A stretch of 64,000 bases of DNA from Craspedostauros australis. Taxonomy: Eukaryota > Bacillariophyta > Bacillariophyceae > Mastogloiales > Achnanthaceae. The notes under the pieces were generated by a model. The model saw nothing but the letters and a program-made list of their open reading frames with translations, made no database searches and was not told the origin of the DNA. Shown here piece after piece: positions 40,451 to 51,209 of this stretch. Position 1 is the first letter of the stretch, and each line of letters begins with the position of its first letter. Both the position numbers and the translations under genes were made by a program. Location of the stretch: positions 868,001 through 932,000 of the forward strand of contig JAMXDE010000020.1 of assembly GCA_026770025.1 (NCBI GenBank), in the 5' to 3' direction.

Positions 40451-41136
40451 AGTTGAGATTCAATAAGGGACAGACTATTACCGGACACGGTATGAAACCG
40501 ATGGGAGAAATTCTTGTTTTGGCGCGAAATCTTCCGACTTGATTGACCACCAAATCTGTTCTCCTCCTTTCTCTCCTCCATTCACGAATCCATCATGACT
40601 CAAGCATGACCGACCTGACTCACACCTTACCTTGGGAACTATATGCTCCTCAGATCCTCTTACTACAACATACCTCGATTCCCTCCATGCTGATAACCAC
40701 TACACTACCGCTGTGGCCCTGAAGTGTGTATCCAACCTGCTTCAACTCAAGCAATGGAATCCGAAGGTCAGCTCCAGCCACAGCCACTGCTTCATGACCG
40801 TCACTACCAGGTGTCATGATCTACACTGCAGTGTGTCTATGTGTACGGAGAGCAAGGCACTGTAATGATCGCCTATCCTGTTGCACTGAATCAAGTACAT
40901 CAGTGCTGGGTCTCGCCAAGTTGTGTGGCATCGTTTCTTCACCCTACTAACACTATAAGCTAACTCATAATAAACAGACAAGGATTAGCTACAAAGCACT
41001 CATCTACTCATCGTTACAGTAACAACTCTTCAAACAGTACACCTCTCTTGAACTGCATCACACGGCTATCCCGAAGCCGGCAGATCCAAGAGGCATCCTC
41101 CACCGATTCGCGCCGTCTACGAGCCGAATCCTAACT
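40451..41136 (+). repeat. 687-bp terminal-inverted-repeat element, left copy
   Basis: Begins AGTTGAGATTC and ends GAATCCTAACT, an imperfect 11-bp terminal inverted repeat. It is the reverse complement of 44465-45152 over its full length, at perhaps 85-90 percent identity by eye. Flanked by an ATT microsatellite on the left and ATAATAATTA on the right, so a target duplication cannot be called here. Size, structure and lack of a real gene fit a MITE-like non-autonomous element; a solo LTR with unusual ends is the alternative. Confidence 0.75.
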
Positions 41137-41259
41137 ATAATAATTAGTATTATTATACGTCATTGTCACAGAGTACTCTGCTTTGCAAGCACAAAGTAGG
41201 AAAATTGAGATAGAGTACGAGCTAGAGCATGCTGGTATGTGTGGCTATGTATGTGATGG

Positions 41260-44031
41260 TTAGAGTTCTTCGCAGGCAGATTGGAATGGCCCAGGGCAAT
41301 CCATGGTCGCGTCGTCGATCACGTACGTTTCTGTGTCTGACGCACACAATGGTCCTTGAGCGCAACTGCTGCAGGTGGCGGCTGTCGTGCACACTCCTGC
41401 TCTGATGATGATGTCATTGGTTGCACTGTCAACGTTGCCAAGATTTTCGCACGTATTCGCGCCTGAGCAGGCACCGTCTTCGATGATTACGTCTCCGACC
41501 AATTTATCCCCGTCATGCAATCGAGAGCAAGCGGAATCCCCTTGGCACGCATTCTTTCCGATGAAGACACTTGCCACAATCCGTGTCGTGGTTGTAGACC
41601 TTTGAGGACCGTGGGAAGCAATGCTACTGCATGCAAATGCTGTATCGCATGCTCCTTCTTCCGCTCGTATGTTGCCATAGATATTTCTTCCAAGAAGATT
41701 GCAACTCTCCTCTGCAAGGCAAGCTCTTGGTCCGATCACCCTGAATCCGACTTCGACACCAGCATCTGGCTCACCTTTGGAAAAACCGCCTAACCTATGG
41801 CAGGCATATGTGCCTTTGCAACTGTCAAGTATGATTGCATTGGGACGTATGGATATGCAGGCATCAGACCTGGTACACGACCCCGAGCTCACCGTTATCA
41901 CATCGTCATCATCAGAGTCAATGGTGCAAGCATCGTTGCCACTACAGCATCTGTCATTGCACGCATTCGTCACCACAGACGCGCTGCCAGTGAAGAGCTT
42001 CTTGTCCTCGGTCGCGAATGCCAACAATGTTTTGGTCACACTTTCTTCGTTCTTGATCTTATCAAAGCGTTCCTGCGCCACCTCCAACGCCACAGGCCGT
42101 GGAGGGTCTGCACCATTACATCCAAAGATGCTTTTGACCATCTTTCGCTTCCCCTCATCAGTCAGAGCATCAACCATGGAGACGAATTCCGCACATGTGC
42201 CTGTTGAACCATCGCATAATACGTCACCATCGACGAGATTGAACACTGATGTGTCGTTACCCGGTGTTGAGAGACATCCGACAGTCAAGGATGCTGGGGG
42301 GAGAGTTGGGGTGGATGTTGGAGCTGCTGTGGGACGTGATGTGACAGGTGTGGGGAAAGGGGTGGGGGAAAAGGTTGGACAGTCTGTGGGCAAAGTGTTC
42401 TTGCCAATACAGTACTCCTCCACCTTGTCACCAGTAGGATTGCCACCGGAGCTGCTGTCTCCCTTTGGGCAGGCCTCATCGACATCGCTGATGAAGTAGA
42501 ATTCATCGGGGCTGCACTCTGTCTTTGTCATACAGCCTCTGCAGACTTCGACACTGCTGCATCCACCAGGAGGGACAAGGAGGTCAGTTTTCATCCTGTC
42601 ACTGAAGCCCATCTTCTCGCATGACCCATCGGCAGTGCAACCACCAGTACCAATGGTCAGGCTGCCTGTCAGCTTGCCAGCAGTACCATGGTTGACAGTT
42701 GAATGGGCATCCTTGCAGGCGTTGCTGCCAACGCACGCATTCGCCCCGATGTCGATGTGGCTGCGGAAGCGATATGATGGTGCCTTCTGCACAACGCGGC
42801 GGCCGGCTGAGTTGCATGCGTCTGATCCGATGCATGCGCCGGTCTGGATAGTGACATCACCATGGGAGCGGCGTCCCACTCCCTCACAAGATTGAGGGGT
42901 GGTGCATGCCATCTCACCGACGAAGGTGATTCCCGTGATGAAGGGATTGATCTCGTTCTCATTCATCAACTCGCATGCACTTGTGCCAGTGCAGGAGGAA
43001 TCGAGAATGAGGGGATTGGGGCCCATATCTTTGCATGCGCTGTCGCCAGTGCAGGCAGTGATGGCGATGGTCATGAATGGAGGGGAGTTGGAGGCGGAAC
43101 CGGTGACTGAGGTGCATCCCAAGGGTCCTTGGCAGCATGGGGTGGCGACGAGAGGTGGCTGGGCCATCCCGACGGTCATGCACGCCTCCTTCATTGCATC
43201 TGGTCGTTCGGTGACGAGGAGCGGCTTGGTAGCAGCAACCAGGACCAATTGGCCAGCGAGCATGTCGTCCGATGCGTATTTGTTGAATAGCTTGCGTGCA
43301 GCTCCTTCGCCGAGGTCTCCTGCGCATCCAAAGAAGTTTTGCAGTTGCTCGGATTCCTTGACGGCGGTGATGGCCTCGCGGCAGGATGGCTTGTTCGCAT
43401 CGCAGATGATGGTCTTGGCGGTCGCCTCTTCTTGTGTGAGGACGGTCACACCATCTGGCTTGCAAACGACTTCGATAGTGGAATCGAAGATGGCTGGGGG
43501 AGCTGATGGTTTGGCAGTTGGTAGGAGGGTTGGCTGGGAGGTTGGTGAAGAGGTTGGTTGGGTGACAGGGCGCATTGAGGGCATGCCAGACTGCGACGCA
43601 GTTGTTGGAGGAGTCTCTTTGTCGGTAGGTGAAGAGGTCGGGATGAGAGCAATGGAGGTTGAGGGTATGAGCGTCGGACGGGCGGATTCATCCGCAACGC
43701 CGCAACCATCGCAACCATCGCCGTCGTCGTCTCTGTCGTTGGTGTTGGTGTTCTTGTTCATCTTCGTGGACTTGGTGTCACCTTCGTCGAAGTTACCATC
43801 GTTGTTGAGAACGGAGGCCTTGAGCATGCGGTTGACCCACAAGGCGAGATGCATCTCGTCGCTTGCGTCCATGGCCTCGGCAGTGGCCTCATCCGTGGTC
43901 CCATCTGTGACCGTATCCGCGTACTTCTTCGCCTGATTCTCCGCGTGCTTGTCTCCTCGGAGACCAGCTTCGGCCATTGCCGAGTTGGAGATGATGGCGG
44001 CGCTGATGATGACTGCTTTGATGTACATCAT
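41260..44031 (-). CDS. Secreted Cys-rich repeat protein with Pro/Thr linkers
   Basis: 923 residues from the ATG at 44031, which starts a signal peptide (YIKAVIISAAIISNSAMAEA). After an acidic, Asn-rich segment and a PT-rich linker comes module 1 (about 180-560), then a second PT linker (PTDCPTFSPTPFPTPVTSRP) and module 2 (about 590-923). Both modules share the order CDANKPSCREA / CDGSTGTCAEF, then FGCxGD / FGCNGAD, then five to eight short repeats of the type xIGxxACxGxxAC (for example DIGANACVGSNACKDA and FIGKNACQGDSACSRL). So the protein arose by internal duplication. Regular Cys pairs suggest disulfide-stapled beta-solenoid rungs. No transmembrane or GPI signal at the C-terminus. Probably an extracellular or cell-wall protein; function unknown. 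Sits alone between two inverted repeat elements. Confidence 0.75.
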   Translation of the reverse strand: MMYIKAVIISAAIISNSAMAEAGLRGDKHAENQAKKYADTVTDGTTDEATAEAMDASDEMHLALWVNRMLKASVLNNDGNFDEGDTKSTKMNKNTNTNDRDDDGDGCDGCGVADESARPTLIPSTSIALIPTSSPTDKETPPTTASQSGMPSMRPVTQPTSSPTSQPTLLPTAKPSAPPAIFDSTIEVVCKPDGVTVLTQEEATAKTIICDANKPSCREAITAVKESEQLQNFFGCAGDLGEGAARKLFNKYASDDMLAGQLVLVAATKPLLVTERPDAMKEACMTVGMAQPPLVATPCCQGPLGCTSVTGSASNSPPFMTIAITACTGDSACKDMGPNPLILDSSCTGTSACELMNENEINPFITGITFVGEMACTTPQSCEGVGRRSHGDVTIQTGACIGSDACNSAGRRVVQKAPSYRFRSHIDIGANACVGSNACKDAHSTVNHGTAGKLTGSLTIGTGGCTADGSCEKMGFSDRMKTDLLVPPGGCSSVEVCRGCMTKTECSPDEFYFISDVDEACPKGDSSSGGNPTGDKVEEYCIGKNTLPTDCPTFSPTPFPTPVTSRPTAAPTSTPTLPPASLTVGCLSTPGNDTSVFNLVDGDVLCDGSTGTCAEFVSMVDALTDEGKRKMVKSIFGCNGADPPRPVALEVAQERFDKIKNEESVTKTLLAFATEDKKLFTGSASVVTNACNDRCCSGNDACTIDSDDDDVITVSSGSCTRSDACISIRPNAIILDSCKGTYACHRLGGFSKGEPDAGVEVGFRVIGPRACLAEESCNLLGRNIYGNIRAEEGACDTAFACSSIASHGPQRSTTTTRIVASVFIGKNACQGDSACSRLHDGDKLVGDVIIEDGACSGANTCENLGNVDSATNDIIIRAGVCTTAATCSSCAQGPLCASDTETYVIDDATMDCPGPFQSACEEL

Positions 44032-44464
44032 GGTTGCTCGATGTTTCTTGGTTGTTGATTGTTGTTGTCGATTGTTGGCTCTTAAATAGACGTCGATGGA
44101 CGTCAACGGACGATGGTCGCTTGTCGACGGACGATGGTTGATGCTTTTGACGATTCGGTTGGATTTATGAGATGCAGAGTCGTCTTGATGGCCGTGTGAA
44201 ATGATCTCGCAAGATCACCTCGCTTGTGTGCTGGATGTCGTGTGCTTTGTGCTGTGATGATTGCGTTGTGTATGGATGTGGTGGTTTTGATGCCGTGTAT
44301 ACTCGGGAGAGTGAAGAGTATGGTACTCCATGTGATGCTGTCATGGCGTGAGGAAGGCCAAAGTAGTTTCACAACCACTACGACTATACTTGCGACCATT
44401 GCTGTGCCAATGGAGCATGGAGCAGAGTACGCGTAGAGATCGAAGCCTGCTTGGAGATAGAAGG

Positions 44465-45152
44465 AGTTAGGATTCGGGCGTAGACGTCGCGAATCGGTGG
44501 AGAATGCCTCGTGAATCTGCCGACTTCGGGATAGCCGTGTGATGCAGTTCAAGAGAGGTGTGCTGTTTGAAGAGTTGTTACTGTAACGATGAGTAGTAGA
44601 GTGCTTTGTAGCTAATCCTTGTCTGTGTTTATTATGAGTTAGCTTGTAGTGTTAGTAGGGTGAAGAAACGATGCCACACAACTTGGCGAGACCCTGCACT
44701 GATGTACTTGGTTCAGTGCTACAGGGTATACAGTCATTACAGCGCCTTGCCCTCCACACACGTAGATACACTGCAGTGTAGATCATGGCACATGGCAGTG
44801 ACGACCATGAAGCAGTGGCTGTGGTTGGAGCTGGCTCTCGGATTCCATTGCTTGTGTTGAAGCAGGTTGGATACACGCGTTAAGACTACGGCAGTGGTGC
44901 AGTAGTCATCAGCATGGAGGGAATCGAGATATGTTGCAGTAAAGGGATCTGAGGAGCATATAGTTCCCAAGGTGGATTGTGAGTCAGGTCGGTCATGTTT
45001 GAGTCATGATGGATTCGTGAATGGAGGAGAGAAAGGAGGAGAAAAAGGTTTGGTGGTCGATCAAGTCGGAAGATTTCGCGCCAAAACAAGAATTTCTCTC
45101 ATCTGGTTGATACCGTATCCGGTAATAGTCTGTCCCTCATTGAATCTCAACT
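44465..45152 (-). repeat. 687-bp terminal-inverted-repeat element, right copy (inverted)
   Basis: Begins AGTTAGGATTC and ends GAATCTCAACT on the plus strand. Perfect 5-bp direct repeats GAAGG flank it (44460-44464 and 45153-45157), which fixes the boundaries and shows it is a transposed unit. Reverse complement of 40451-41136. Confidence 0.82.
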
Positions 45153-45157
45153 GAAGG

Positions 45158-47165
45158 CGACACTTTCGTACCCGCTACCAACGCAGGCAACGGGCGCAGG
45201 GATGCGAACGTTCTCCTTCGTGTGGTTTTCATAACTGCGATGCCACCCCAACAAAACTCTTCGTCATCATTTGTGCATTGAAGCTATTCACGATTGTCCA
45301 AAAATGACTGTGCGAATTTGGACAAAGCCAGACCCAATTCGTTGCGGAATTGTGAATGGAAGAAATTGCATGTCGGATTGAATCGAGAAGTTGACGACCA
45401 TGTAGACCGGCAGGGTCCTCAGGTGTGATAGATAGTAGGCATAGAGAGGACTTGGCGGAGGCAACAATAACGCCGGTCGCGTAGTCGGAGAAGCAATAGC
45501 TCGAGAGAGCGTAAATCGCAGATGCGCGAGGAACAGCAGTTGCTGTCTATCCATCTACTCTATGTGCGAGAATGCACCTATGCTGATTTATTGGATGTTG
45601 GTAATGATAATGCGGGTAAAGAAGAATGGCAATAGCAATGGCAATAGCATGAACATGAACATGAACATGATTATCAACATCAACGCCAACGCCAACGCCA
45701 ACTGTGGCATGGAAGTTGCTCGAGCTGTGCGACTGTCATCAAGAGTAGAGTAGAGCAAACGCAGGCAAGCCATGTGGGAAGGTAGAGGCTGTGAATCTTG
45801 GATCGACAAAGCTGTCCGTATCCTGCTTCGCTATCAGCAGCTTGGTCTGAGTTGCAGCGCATTCGTGGCAAATATGCGCGTAGATTGGGTCTGCTGCTGG
45901 AGTATCGATGGCTGACAGCAGGGTATCAATACGGTACGGAGAGACTGTCGGTATGCCGAGGGCGGCAAGCACCGAGCGGGATAGATCCTAGGAACCAATG
46001 ATCAAGCCCGGAGGAGGTTGAATGCAAACGAGCTGTCGAAGCCAGCCGAAGGCAGATAGCAACAAGCACGAAGCGATCGAAAGGCAGCAAGGGACAACCA
46101 AGCAACACCTCTGACTCCACTGCAAGAGGCGAGCGGGATGCGAGCAGCGATGCCAACGATCGCCAACCTCAGATTACAGAACGTCAGATGCCATGCTAGG
46201 TGACAACTTCCGCCCGGTCCAGTTCTCGTCGATGATGTCAGCTGATGATCAGAACCAAGAACGCAGTCAGCTACAAACAATGATGGCAGTCATTGACCCA
46301 ATACGGTATGACGTCGTGAACATGGCGGACGCGTGCTGGTGCGAATCGAGGAAAGAGAGGCTCAACAAGCAGCATGCTGCAACAGCCGTAGAGTGTGACG
46401 ACGTGCAGTGATCAATGAAATGGCGTCATCATCACACATGTGTTTTGCTTAGGCGATCGCGCTTTTGCTCCTCCACAACGAAGAGGATCGACAGAGCTAC
46501 ATACGCAAGAAACCTTCGCAATGAAGGCTCGTCACTAGCCATACAGCATGGAATCACAGATAATGGTAGAATCTTTGCATGGAGCTCAGAGTATCCTGGA
46601 TTTTCATTGCCAATGTTTTGTGCGCTCAGAAACGAGAGTCGGCTCTCGCCTAACGCTGCCTGGAATGTGCACTAACATCTTGATTTCTCTACGAGTACAA
46701 CTATACTTCATCGTTCCTCGTCAATACATAATGCAGCGGTGTACTTGAGCAAACAATCCCATTGAGGTTTCCCAAACGATATGCTTGCGTACGAATGCCT
46801 GTCTCCAACCATGTGTGACCTTGGTCGTTGTTTTGGATGCATTGCACGTAGGTGTGGTCGTCATCGCGTGTAGAGCGATACTGTTTTCCCAATTCCGGAT
46901 CGTGCAACGCTCTCGATTCCTCGCACTCCGCACTTCTCTCTTTCACAAGCGGGCACATATAGATCTGGTGACAGACAACAGCGCAGAGCACTCTACTCGT
47001 ACGAGCAGAGCATTCCAAACAGACAGTCGAAGCGTACTCAATTTATATGACAGCGCATAGAGGTCTGTGTAGAATTCATACTATTATATGTGTATATGCA
47101 AAAGTACAGCCAAATGTCGTTCATTCCATTCATACATTCATCCTTGGCCAAGGTCTTCGTGCTCA
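45158..47165. other. Non-genic region, 2.0 kb
   Basis: Only overlapping short frames without family character. A degenerate hexanucleotide array lies at 45624-45702 (separate entry). Segments near 45830-46200 have somewhat higher GC and could be remnants of an older gene or element; I cannot place them. Confidence 0.5.
45624..45702 (+). repeat. Degenerate hexanucleotide repeat, NNNAAC/NNNAGC type
   Basis: Thirteen hexamers that change by single steps: AATGGC/AATAGC, then ATGAAC, ATCAAC and four GCCAAC. Translated in one frame it alternates Asn with Gly, Ser, Met, Ile and Ala. Looks like a slowly drifting microsatellite. Confidence 0.7.
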
Positions 47166-48257
47166 TCACACGTTGTAGAGTTCAAAGTTCTTGATGTCCA
47201 TAGCAAGTGCACTATCACCAACTTCGTGGAAGTTCATGGCGTCGTCAAAGCATGCCCATGTCTTTGCCTTTTCGATGTCGCATTCTATGACATGAAGCGT
47301 CGATTTGGGAATGCGGCCCGTGCCGTTGGCTGGTAACTGTGCCACGGTGTTGTTCTGAGAGCTGAAGGCTTGTTGCGAAGCCGCTGAAGGTTGTAGCAGC
47401 TGCACAGCTCTTCCCGCTGGCGAAATGGGAGTTTGCGAAGACTGTTCTCTTCCCGCCACGGTTTGTGTCGAATGACTTCCATCATCGGATGTGTGGTCAT
47501 GATCCGAAACTAGCCTGGCAAGGCTTGTATGTGCGGAAGATCCTGGGATGATATCCTGGGTCTGGGAGAACGTGGGGGCTGATTGGGTCTCCGGGGATGG
47601 GATGCTGCGAACAGCCTCGCTTCGGCTGTCCGCGCTCGCACCGGACAACCCGCTGAGTTGAAATGCAGACGAATGGGTTAGGGCCAGCTGCGCTTTTGTG
47701 AGAGCCTGCTGCATTGCCCGTCGGCGATTGACGCGGAGCTGCGTGCTGGACTTGTAGTTTGAAGACAGAGCGTCACGGATCATGCAGCCGACCTTGGTCC
47801 TGGCAGCGCTTTCGTTCATCTCGTACCACCGACCGCCGTGGAACTTGACGAAAGGCGCGGGGCCGACATTGGACACCTTCACCATCTCGATGATGTCGGT
47901 GACGATATCCGTCTTTTGCTGCCTGTTGGATGCGGCCAAGTAGGCATTGCGGTACATTTCGATGACGCAAGCCAGGCGCTTGTTGCCAGTGGCGGAGGTA
48001 CACCGCTTGCCTTTGCCAATCAGGATGGTGTGCGGAAATGGAGTGTAGGTCGTTGGCAGGACTCGTGTAGTGTTGAGCATCATGATGGCTGTTCTAGTTG
48101 GTATTTGCTGTTTGCTCTTGTGCATTGCCGTTTGGTTACCGTGGTTGGTTGCTGTTACTAGTAGCGGAATGGATGGGGTTGCAGGGTGCTTGCTTCGTGA
48201 AGGCCGAGCTTGAAGATTATTAGCGTTGGAAAATTGTGAGTTGATCAGGGCTGACAT
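47166..48257 (-). CDS. DUF6824-type domain protein
   Basis: 363 residues from the ATG at 48257; in-frame ATGs at about residues 45 and 59 are alternatives, since the first 55 residues are Gln/Asn/Thr-rich without character. Residues about 70-165 follow the layout of the DUF6824 domain that is widespread in diatoms and other stramenopiles: an opening HTILIGKGKRCTSATGNKRL, a helix with MYRNAYLAASNRQQKTDIVTDII, a strand block GGRWYEMNESAARTKVGCMIR. The canonical D-V-L-x-G-R-G-G start is altered to ILIGKGK here. The C-terminal half is Ser/Gln/Thr-rich and disordered. No targeting signal; likely nuclear or cytosolic. Members are thought to be regulatory but no activity is established. Confidence 0.7.
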   Translation of the reverse strand: MSALINSQFSNANNLQARPSRSKHPATPSIPLLVTATNHGNQTAMHKSKQQIPTRTAIMMLNTTRVLPTTYTPFPHTILIGKGKRCTSATGNKRLACVIEMYRNAYLAASNRQQKTDIVTDIIEMVKVSNVGPAPFVKFHGGRWYEMNESAARTKVGCMIRDALSSNYKSSTQLRVNRRRAMQQALTKAQLALTHSSAFQLSGLSGASADSRSEAVRSIPSPETQSAPTFSQTQDIIPGSSAHTSLARLVSDHDHTSDDGSHSTQTVAGREQSSQTPISPAGRAVQLLQPSAASQQAFSSQNNTVAQLPANGTGRIPKSTLHVIECDIEKAKTWACFDDAMNFHEVGDSALAMDIKNFELYNV

Positions 48258-49239
48258 GAGACGGAAACAGATGAATGCGTCTCTGTTGTTGTCGTTGTTG
48301 TCGTTGTTGTCGTTTCTGCTGCTGGTGATGTTGCTGCTTGCACTGTCGGAGCGTATTAATTGTGTGTCTGCACTTGTCTGTACTTGTCTGTACTTGTCCT
48401 ATGGTTTCTGTCAGCTGGTTGAATGGTTGCGCAGGTTTGCTACCCGAGCGTCGGAATTGCAAACAGCCGGCTCGTTCGAGCACACCTACGAGTACGTGAA
48501 TGTATTGGTATGGCGTGGTCCCAGTTGCTTCGAGTATGGCGCAGAGACGCAATTGATTGCCTCTCGACCATTTTGCCAGGCGCGAGTTTGGACGCGCCAC
48601 GTGTGCAACTTTGCATACGATGCGCTATGTCTTCACGCGAGGACTTGAGTTCACGACTGTGCCGCAGTTGCAGCTCGCGCAGCATCTGCCAGGGTTCGGG
48701 GCGACTCAGATGCGCGGGTGAATCAATCTTCAGCGTTGCAGGTGTTGATGTGTGCTCTGGAAAAGATATTTCCGTCGAACACAGTAAATGCCATCTTTAT
48801 TTATTGAGTCTGCATTCGCTCACCACAAGTGCGTTCCGCGGTCTTCGTTGAAGAACTCGTTGACAAGTACAAATATCAACCAGAAATGATTACTTTGGTC
48901 TTGGTACTCAGTGGAGCTTTGGTACGATCCCAAGAGGATCACTCACAGTCGTCTTGATTCAAGGTTCGGCGAGCGACAAATTCATGCAGGCTTGGGGTGT
49001 TTGGACAAAGCGCAACCGTGATTCACAAAAGCATAATTAAGGATACCGTGGACGACGGACATCGGATACCGCAGGCTCCCGCACCTCTCTCCACTCTTCC
49101 GCGCTTGCGCCTACATACTTGCAAGAGTCTGCTTGGTCAATAGAGTTTTGGAATCCTTGACTGGCTGTTGGCTGCAAGAGTTGCATGGAGTTTCAGGTGA
49201 TCTGTGTCACACAGAACCACAAAACCAGAGACACTCACA
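48258..49239. other. Intergenic region upstream of the DUF6824-type gene
   Basis: Contains TTG-type trinucleotide runs (48285-48320) that create long but meaningless hydrophobic frames on the plus strand. Presumably the promoter of the minus-strand gene; nothing else supported. Confidence 0.5.
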
Positions 49240-49524
49240 ATGGAGACATCATCGCTATCATCTCAACACAACAACGGACCCTTTCCCAACAGTGCCTCTC
49301 TCCGTGTAGAGGCGCAGCAACAAAAGACACTTCACCCTTTCCTCTCCAATCGACTTCAAGCAGAGCTGGTGGAGGCTGCACAGCCGTCAGAAGCAGTTGC
49401 TCATTTGACACGAATGCTGCGATTGCGACACAGGCAGTATGGAACTGTGATACGAGTACGAGCAGAACAGAGCAGGTCACTGAGACCACGGATAGCAGGA
49501 CATCAATCAAGGTTGCTCATGTGA
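49240..49524 (+). CDS. Possible small gene or first exon, 94 codons
   Basis: From the ATG at 49240 (context CACAATGG, a good start) a frame of 94 residues reads Ser/Gln-rich and then LSNRLQAELVEAAQPSEAVAH, a plausible amphipathic helix, ending basic. A donor-like GTGAGT at 49520 sits close to the stop, so the frame could be a first exon. I do not recognise any family and see no downstream exon I trust. It may be noise. Confidence 0.2.
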   Translation: METSSLSSQHNNGPFPNSASLRVEAQQQKTLHPFLSNRLQAELVEAAQPSEAVAHLTRMLRLRHRQYGTVIRVRAEQSRSLRPRIAGHQSRLLM

Positions 49525-50487
49525 GTTCTGCTCGAGATATTCTGTCGCAAGCATGTTTGAACATCACTTGAGCTCTTGTGGTCTCTCTCTTGCTGGAGAG
49601 AGGAGCCCATTACACGTGTGTCCGCAATACAGCTCATGCAGGTTCCATTGGATGCAGTGCAAAAGCCTTGTTCCTCGTTTGTTTCAGCATCATCATGATA
49701 GATACTACGTCTAGATGAGCGAACCCGCCCAGCAGCGCTGAGAACGCATAAAATAGATTGTTCACAGTATGCTATTGCATTGCCTAACAAGCAACACATC
49801 TTCAACAGAGGTGGCAGAACCGCCAATCTACCCTCTTGCTCTCTTGTTTTCTTTGGTTTGTTGATTTCATGGTTGGATCTCGCCACGCGACATCGATGTC
49901 GAGCTCGTCATCACACAAGCCGACTCAAACGAGTGATGTGTTGGCAGCGGCGTTCGTGCCACCCTGTTGTGATCCATTTGGGTGACGCTCTTGCTCACCT
50001 CGCTCCAGACTTTCGTTGTTCCTCCACAACAGCGATGACAAATAGAATACACACGACTTGTAACGTGGCTGTCATCCACCGCGCTCCCATTTGGAGCGGA
50101 ATGAAAAGTTGCAATTGACCATGTGTGATGTCATCTCATGATCGGACTGCTCATGCTCAGCGTGCCCCGATTCCTCTCTGTCAAGCTATGCGACCGCATG
50201 AAGCGAGTTTGTTCCAGTCACTCAGCTCCAGCAGGCCAGCCAACTATAATGATAGGGTGAAGTGGGCAAGTGCCATTGATTCAGCATATTCGTATACAAT
50301 TATAGAATTAGACGAACGCGTTTTCTCATTCTATTACGAGACTACATGCGTGCGTTTGTGTCTTGGGCAGCAGGATTGCTGTATCGTGTGCCTCCAATAG
50401 AAGGTATAATACATTGTACGAAAATCTGAGTTACGACTGGGCGCGACTGTAGCATCGTTCACTGCTATGGGTCATAGGCAATAGGGA
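49525..50487. other. Intergenic, 1.0 kb
   Basis: No supported gene or repeat up to the edge of the segmental duplication. Confidence 0.55.
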
Positions 50488-51209
50488 TTGTGCTGGCTCC
50501 TTTTCCAAGCGCTCACGACGCCGGTGATTCTACTTGTATCAAATCAGTTTCTTGCGACCGTGATGGATTCGATCATGCCATCGTCCGTAAGGTGGTACGT
50601 CTCATAGAGACTGAGATTGATGAGCGCCACCTTCTTCTTGCCCTTGCGCCCGATCTTGCCTGCGGCATTCACCTCGAGGTCTCCGAAGACGGGACCATCC
50701 TTGTGAACGGAAGGGAACTTGTCCATCCATTCCTGCTTGGTGCTGAAGCTGAACTTGGGGGTTGTCATCTTGAAATCGTCGGCCAAGAACGCGCCTGCTG
50801 CAGCATAATCTTGCTGGGCTTCGAGCGCGTCAAGGAAGCTTTGCACGGTACCGAAATGGGGGTTGGCGGTGGTTGCAGATGGAGCCATGGTGATGATGAG
50901 TGTGTTGGGTTGGAGCTTGGATTGGGAGTACGATGTGGTTGGGGTTTGGAATCGAGGTCGAGGCTGGTTTATGTCTGTATGTGAGAGATGTGATTGTTGT
51001 GGTCGTTGTTGTGGTCGTTGTTGTGATTTTATGTGAGGTGTTTGCAAGTTTGGTGCAACGAGCTTCCTGAAGACGAAGATCAGGGAAGCGCACATCTGTG
51101 CAGCGTGGGTGGTGATGTCCATGATGGGGTGATGTGTGAATGTGGAAGAGCACAGAGACACAAAAGAAGAAAAGTGAAAAGCGAAAAGCGAAACATGACG
51201 AACATGTGA
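50488..51209. repeat. Segmental duplication, copy 2 (partner 26968-27690)
   Basis: About 722 bp in the same orientation as copy 1. Relative to copy 1 it lacks 8 bp in the leader (TGTATGGG-like unit near 50980) and differs at a small cluster around 51070. Its right end lies only about 115 bp before the start of the oxononanoate synthase-like gene, so the duplicated promoter faces that gene. Confidence 0.9.
50544..50888 (-). CDS. Small SnoaL/NTF2-like protein, copy 2
   Basis: 114 residues from the ATG at 50888, identical to copy 1 except for Thr in place of Ser in the YETYH segment. Most nucleotide differences between the copies fall at silent positions, for example GGA versus GGG near 50758 and CAG versus CGG near 50664, so both may be under constraint, or the duplication is recent. 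The gene diverges from the biotin-pathway gene at 51326. Fold assignment is by pattern (see copy 1); function unknown. Confidence 0.6.
   Translation of the reverse strand: MAPSATTANPHFGTVQSFLDALEAQQDYAAAGAFLADDFKMTTPKFSFSTKQEWMDKFPSVHKDGPVFGDLEVNAAGKIGRKGKKKVALINLSLYETYHLTDDGMIESITVARN

Noticed and set aside
48226-48648. Plus-strand frame with a strong Leu-rich hydrophobic run
   Set aside because: Caused by TTG/TTGTCG trinucleotide repeats upstream of the DUF6824-type gene.
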